Source: Campylorhamphus procurvoides
Lineage: Eukaryota > Chordata > Aves > Passeriformes > Dendrocolaptidae
Length of the DNA: 64,000 bases
Direction: 5' to 3'
Assembly: GCA_013396655.1 (NCBI GenBank)
Contig: WBMV01002863.1
Coordinates: 1-64,000, forward strand
Within the stretch, counting starts at the first letter, position 1. Each line of letters opens with the position of its first letter. The notes beneath the pieces were generated by a model. The model did not search any database and had not been told where the DNA came from. It saw only the letters and a list, made by a program, of their open reading frames with translations. Below, one piece after another: positions 58,679 through 64,000 of this stretch. A program made the translations under genes and the position numbers.

Positions 58679-60328
58679 CGCCGAGATTCACTTCTCGACC
58701 ATGAGCTCACGTCACACGAGCTGGGAGGGAGCCACAAAAATGTGCTGCGAGCTCCTTTTGCAGCTCAGGCTGAGCCCTCGAGCTGGTTTGGAATGAGCCC
58801 CCTCACCTGGAACGCTTGGACAACAGTTCTGCTGATGGCAGGATCAGGCTGTGGCTGAAAACTAACCTGCTCTTTACAGGTTGTCTCAGAAATGGTTGTT
58901 TTGCAGCCTTAATGAAATTAGAGCATGACTTTCATCCCCAGTCTTTCATAATTTTGGAGGGGAAGTATAAAAATTTAAAAAAAAAATTGTCAGGGAAAAA
59001 AAATAATCTAATTTCCCAAAGGTGTATTTAAGTTTCTGTGTTTAGGTGTTTTGCCCAAGCAGGCATTTTCTATGGATGTATTCACAGGAGGTTTAGATCT
59101 CCATCAAAAGGTGGCCCCAGCAATTAGGCAGAGATCCAGGAATAGCCCTGTCAGATGTTTCTTCCATGATAACCACAGCAACACAGCAAGTCAAACCCTC
59201 CTCAGGGCACAGACATTTTTTAAATGGAAATGCACCCAGAATGAGCTGCACCTTTTGCTCCAGCCTCCCAGCCCAGCCAAGGTGTGGAAATAACCCTCAT
59301 CCAGCCTCTACACTTGCTCATACATTACAGTTCCATAAACTATATTTTTTGCTCTCTGGAATTTATTACAGGCTGAAAACGGAGCCTGGCTAATTGGTCT
59401 AAAGAGGTTTCTTATTTATTCTCTCCATTTCTATGTTTAATATGAATTATCTGGCTTTAATCTCTCCAAATCACACGGGGGAAGTTTAAAAATCAATTTT
59501 TCCTTCATTGCTCTCCATCCCCGGTAATCAATGTTATTATTTTACCTTAGATGGCAATTTTGTCAGCGAATCAGGATGGATCCCTGCTTATTCCTCAAGG
59601 CAAATGGATGGATTCATCTCACCGTGCAGGACCCAAAACCACCTCCCAAGGTGTGGTGGATACCTTTAATTCTGCAGTGGGACCTTATGAGGAGCTTTAT
59701 TCCCCAGGATATCTCCACTGTCCCCTTCACCAGGGGAGAATTCCTCATTCTAAGCAAGCTGGATTTCCATCAAACAGAACAATATTAACCCTTTCAACAC
59801 ACTCCTGGTGACTGGAGATGTGGATCAGATCAAACCAAGAGTACTGGTAAAACTCCCCCCCATTTGTCTCATGTCTGAGGCTTCAGATTTTATTACATAT
59901 GGGCAGATGACCACAGAATTAATTGTAACATAATTGTCAGTGTTCCAAGGAAATTCTCAGCGGGTTTCTTTCCTCCCCAACAGCAGCTTCTGACTCGCAT
60001 CCCACCAGTTATTAGTTGCTAAATTTATGACAATAATAAAATGTTTAAGTCAGCCTTGCTCACAGGCTGCAGCTCAGGCTAGAGAGCGTGCAATTTAAAT
60101 CCAGGGAAGTGACACAGGGATAGTTATTCCGTAATGATTCCCCCTATTAATCACAAACCAAATCATGTCCCTGCTGTCTGCCTTCATTTCTCTGGGCAGA
60201 GCTGAAACAACAGACGTCAGTCTGAGCCTTAAATCCCTTTGGGTTTGGGTTCATCTGCATTTCTGCTTCGTGCTGAGGGGAATAACAAACCCAGCAGATG
60301 AACCAGACTGCTCAGAGAGGGCTGATGG
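58679..60328. other. Unique non-coding sequence
   Basis: No gene or transposon is recognised. CpGs continue to about 58790 ('agctcgccgag', 'ttctcgacc', 'cacgtcacacgag'), after which the sequence is AT-rich with short random open frames. Confidence 0.4.
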
Positions 60329-60690
60329 AACCACAGAATGTGCTGAGCTGGGAGGGACCCCCAAGGACCAGCCAGTCCAACCCTCAGCCCTGCCCAGCAC
60401 CATCCCCAAGAGTCACCCCCTGTGCCCCAGAGCATCATCCAAACCCTCCTGGAGCTCTGGCAGCCTTGGGGCTGTGCCCACTGCCCTGGGGAGCCTGGGC
60501 AGTGCCCACCACCCTCTGGGGGAAGAACCTTGTCCTGAGATCCCACCTAACCCTGCCCTGACACAGCCCCAGCCATTCCCTGGGTGCTGTCCCTGGTCCC
60601 CCCAGAGCAGAGATCAGTGCCTGCCCCTCCTCTGCCCCTCCTGGGGCAGTTGTCCCTGCAATGAGGTCCCCCCTCAGTCTCCTGCAGCTG
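60329..60690 (-). mobile_element. CR1 LINE fragment, young subfamily
   Basis: The plus strand starts with 'aaccacagaatgtgctgagc' and follows the same reverse-complement order as the 50351 copy, with about 95 consecutive identical bases ending near 60514. It lacks that copy's 'catgggtcttcacccatggg' insertion but has a duplicated 'tgcccctcctctgcccctcc'. Its 5' end nearly touches the plus-oriented CR1 at 60700. The 179-codon plus-strand frame at 60165-60704 lies mostly in this repeat and is not a gene. Confidence 0.96.
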
Positions 60691-60699
60691 AATTCTTCC

Positions 60700-61085
60700 C
60701 CTGAGGGAAAGGCTGAGAGAATTGGAGTTGTTCAGCCTGGAGAGGAGAAGCTTTGGGGTGACCTCATTGTGGCCTTCCAGGACCTGAAAGAGCTACAAGA
60801 AAGATGGAGAGAGAGTATTTCCAAGGGATGGAGTGACAGGACAAGGGGGAATGGTTTCCAACTGACAAGGAATAGATTTAGATGGGATATTGGGAAGGAA
60901 TTGCTGGCTGGGAGGGTGGGCAGACCCTGGCACAGGGTGCCCAGAGAAGCTGTGGCCGCCCCTGGATCCCTGGGAGTGTCCAAGCCCAGGTTGGAGCACC
61001 CTGAGCTGGTGGGAAGTGTCCCTGCCCATGGAAAGGGTTCAAAACAGGATGATCTTTACAGCCCCTTCTAACTCAAACTATTCCA
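60700..61085 (+). mobile_element. CR1 LINE fragment, 5'-truncated
   Basis: The sense order is 'gggaaaggctgagagaattg', 'gttcagcctggagaggagaa', 'ggacaagggggaatggtttc', 'gggtgggcagaccctggcac', 'cccagagaagctgtggccgc' and 'ccccttctaactcaaactat'. It covers almost the same consensus part as the 2784 copy and includes the 3' end. With the minus copy directly before it, it forms an inverted pair about 750 bases long. Confidence 0.95.
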
Positions 61086-61744
61086 ACTGTACAAAAGTGG
61101 CCCCGGTGCCCACTGCCACCCCTCAAGGGACATGCTGTTTAGGGACAGCTTGGGATGGAGGCAGAGGGAGGAGGGATGAGCTGATGGAAAGAGTTAATCC
61201 TGGATGCCTTCCCTGCCTTGTTGGATGGGTCAAATATCACGTAGTGACTCAGAGGCTCTGAGTCATCCCCAAGTGCATCACACCCCTGGTATGGGCTGTA
61301 AGAACCACCTTACGTAAGATGGAAATTTTACTTCATTAAGCAACACACACCCCATAATTGGTGATGTTTTATTCTAAACATCAGCACTCTCTTGGTCACC
61401 TGATGCTCTGCAAAGCTTCAAAAAATCAAAGTAATTGTATCCTAGCAAAACAAATACCACAGGCCCGTTTCTAATGCCCAAAGAGGTGTATTTCTGCGTG
61501 CGTGGGATATCATTTAGATGTTTAATTAACTCAGAGTTACTTTTCAGACTGTTTAGTTGGTCTTGGAGGAATTTTCAGCGCTGAGAAATTATCCAAAGCA
61601 ACAACAACGGAAAAAGTGTTATTTCTATTTTAGGAAGCCAATCCCCAGGTGTGGAGGAAACTGCCTCAATGTTCTTGCCTCTGTCTCAGCTTAATGAGGA
61701 CACATCGATCATGTGCAGGAGCTGAGGTGAAATGGCTTCGTGTT
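61086..61744. other. Unique non-coding sequence
   Basis: No gene is recognised. The stretch 61330-61620 is AT-rich with conserved-element-like texture ('gtttaattaactcagag', 'cagcgctgagaaattatcc'). Confidence 0.35.
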
Positions 61745-61906
61745 CTCCTGGCACAGCTGCCCAGGGTGGATTCCCATTCCTGGAGGCATTTCAAAGCCCT
61801 GTGGATGTGGCACTTGGGGACATGGGACAGTGGTGGCCTTGGCAGTGCTGGGGAATGGGTGGACTCGATGGGATTTTCCAACCTGACCAATTCCACCATT
61901 CCAAGG
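61745..61906 (+). mobile_element. CR1 LINE fragment, 3' end
   Basis: 'tcctggcacagctgcccagg', 'attcctggaggcatttcaaa', 'gatgtggcacttggggacat', 'gccttggcagtgctggggaa' and 'gatgggattttccaacctga' follow the sense order of a CR1 subfamily. About 160 bases, with a decayed tip. Overlapping frames on both strands are repeat by-products. Confidence 0.92.
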
Positions 61907-62014
61907 TTGTCCTGCCCCAAGGCTGCCACCAGAGCTGGGCTGCAGGACACACCAGCATTAATCTAATCCACACGCACAGCGCTGCCTGTCTGCTGCCTTT
62001 CCCTGCCTGGAGCT

Positions 62015-62330
62015 GTTGATATTAGTCTAATGATCTTGTTTATATATTTATAAACCATTAATAAATCATTAAGTGCTAATTATATTTCCTTTCTTTTTCC
62101 TTCCATTAGAACCGCTCCTCTCGCCGGTCTTTATTGATGTGAATATTTCCAACCCACAAGCACGTTCCAAATAACTATTCCATAAAGAATGCTGTCTAAA
62201 TCATTTACAACTAACAAATGCTCTCAGCTATCTTAGCAGGCTGTTTATTTAAATGTTATAAGAGGACTCATTAATCTGGAATGCACAATAATTCAGTCAA
62301 CTTGTGGCATGTCATGGGGCAGAAAAAGCT
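62015..62330. promoter_or_regulatory. Candidate conserved element rich in homeodomain cores
   Basis: At least six TAAT/ATTA cores lie within 62020-62085, followed by 'gaaccgctcctctcgccgg' and AT-rich sequence with little low complexity ('aatgctctcagctatcttag', 'ggactcattaatctggaatg'). This mix is common in developmental enhancers. It is a texture-based call without alignment. Confidence 0.3.
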
Positions 62331-64000
62331 GTTCCCAGCCTTAGCAAGGACCACCAGGAAGATCTTTAAGTGTTATTAAGCATTCATACACAACCAGAAA
62401 AGGTGGATCTCCCATTCCTTTCCCTGGTTTCTACATATGTATATTTTACACTTTAAAACACTCGTGGCTGGCTCGTGGCTTCAGGAAAAGTGTCACATTT
62501 GTGTTGAATTTGCTCACAGAAGCTTCATTTTGCCTCTGTCAGAATAAAATGGGCAGGGAAAAGTTGTCCTTGACCCCAGCAAGACTCTCCCTGACCAAGG
62601 TTACCTCGTACTTAAGAGAGTCCCAAACCTGTGCTGGCAGTCACTAAATCAGCTTTTGCCTAACGGGGGTAACGTGATGCTGTCATTTATTTTGGCTGCT
62701 GCTTTGCCTGGGCTGATGAAAACACCGAAAATGTTTCAAGCTGGTTTTTTTGCAAGAACACTGTTCCCTGCTATTGGGCAACTGAGCTCATTCCAACCTT
62801 TCATAATGGGGCAATCCAAGAAGGAAAAATGGTTCTGTGCTGCTCCATTTTGAAAGAGCTAACAAAACTCTCGGATATCGTATTGCAGATATTATAACAT
62901 TCTCCTTTCTTTCAGGAAAACACAAAGCCAGAAGTTTTTAATGGTTTTAAATATGTCCATCCCAGCTACATCACGACTTCGTGGCTAAAATGGGTACACT
63001 TTTCTCCCCTCGGGCTTCAAAATCTGTGTGAACGCTTCTTCAGCTGATGAGAGAAGCTCTTGGGAGTGCCCAAAATCTTGGTGGGACTTTGCACAGGACC
63101 CCCAGTTTCCAGTGGCTTATGAACCATTCAAAACCCTATTGGTGTTTGCATCATCACCTAAAACAAATGCATGTTCCTCCATCTGCACTCCCTGAAAGTT
63201 GGATGTGTCTGTGCTCACTGCAGGTCTTTCTATGCAAAATTAAGACATGACTTCTCCAAAAAGGACCTTCTCCTTCTGCATACTCCATTCCTTTCTGTAT
63301 GAACCACCTGTGACACCGCAATATTTAATGAAATACCTACTGGACATTAGCAGAGCACAGATACTGTAATAAAAATAATTTGTAAAATTAAAAACAACCA
63401 AAAAAATAAAAACAAAAAGAGTCTAGAAACAACAAATTTTCATTTTAAATGTTTTGACACCAAGTCAGACTTGTCCAAGTGAGCCTTGGAGACATGACAG
63501 TTACCCCAAGTTCATCAAAAGGCAGTGGAATTCTTGTCTGTAACACAGTATATTGTCTTCCTGAACTCAGGAGGTTCACAATTTGAGGCTTTGATTTGAA
63601 TAAAGGTGTTGACAATATTAGGAGGAGCTACAGAAATATCATTCCACAAGTCTAAATACACTTTGTGCCTCTATCCCTGGAGCTGTTTGAGCGTGTCCCA
63701 AAGGAGCAGCATCCCACATTTCACTCGGACATTGCTCTGAAGAGGAACCCAAACCATCTCACACCTCTCAGAGCTGCTGCTTGCAGAGAGCCAAACAAAA
63801 ACGCTGCCAACAGACCCCCCTGGTGTCCTGCTGCACTGTGCATGTGCAGCATCTTTAATTCCAAACGAAACCCATACCCACCAAGGCTTAGAAACTGGAA
63901 CTTTTAGTTCCATGCATAACTCAGAACAACCTTAAGGCACCTGCAATTAAAGAGGAAATTAACTGATTCCCTGAAGGTGTTGGGGTAAGAAATGCATGTG
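62331..64000. other. Unique non-coding sequence
   Basis: No gene or transposon is recognised. A-rich low-complexity sequence lies near 63378-63420. Opposing 80-codon frames at 63665-63913 and a 65-codon frame at 62656-62853 have no known relatives. Confidence 0.4.

Noticed and set aside
60165..60704. 179-codon plus-strand ORF
   Set aside because: It mostly reads the antisense strand of a CR1 copy, and the same peptide pattern recurs in the 50351 copy.
60329..61085. Twin-priming (5' inversion) of a single CR1 insertion
   Set aside because: Both halves keep their own 3' end and belong to different subfamilies, so two separate insertions are needed.
1..64000. Endogenous retrovirus or LTR elements, CRISPR arrays, prokaryotic operons
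   Set aside because: I found no LTR pairs, primer-binding sites or polyprotein-like frames, no regularly spaced repeats other than the minisatellite, and no bacterial gene organisation.

Overview
The window looks like bird nuclear DNA, most likely from a songbird. About 26 pieces of the avian CR1 LINE are scattered through it in both orientations. They are recognised by the typical 3' end (a purine-rich tract, then a stretch like ccttccaacccaaaccattc, then short 'tgattct' repeats) and by body blocks such as 'cagagaagctg' and 'tgtccctgcccatggca'. Every copy is 5'-truncated and none carries a usable reverse-transcriptase frame. I see no bacterial, phage or plasmid features, no rRNA, no CRISPR array, and no tRNA I can defend. 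Two single N characters, at 5423 and 14182, mark unresolved assembly positions.

The window holds no complete protein-coding gene that I recognise. Most open frames are short, overlap on both strands, or lie inside CR1. The best coding signal is on the minus strand at 53957-54178. It is a 222-base segment with a good splice acceptor and donor, open in only one of three frames, encoding 74 residues with two hydrophobic segments. It could be one internal exon of an unidentified membrane protein, in which case much of the window would be intron. If it is false, the window is gene desert.

Layout. 1-10 kb: AT-rich unique sequence with five CR1 pieces and the first N-junction duplication. 10-16 kb: a 40-base tandem repeat, the second N-junction duplication, a perfect CRE site, a DR1 site, and a CpG-enriched block with a GATA-motif cluster near 15.0-15.8 kb. 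16-33 kb: ordinary sequence with nine CR1 pieces. 33.2-33.7 kb: a GC-rich block next to a CR1. 34-44 kb: unique sequence with small perfect palindromes, CR1 pieces and a second CpG-enriched block at 43.2-43.8 kb. 44-54 kb: one divergent CR1 pair at about 50.4-51.3 kb, a 27-base minisatellite at 52.97-53.16 kb, then the candidate exon. 54-64 kb: a 70-base imperfect hairpin near 58.6 kb, a second divergent CR1 pair at 60.3-61.1 kb and a homeodomain-motif-rich stretch at 62.0-62.3 kb.

The non-repeat sequence holds several blocks that keep CpGs and motif clusters and could be long-range enhancers. Conservation was not measured, so these are candidates only. No operon or pathway logic applies here.
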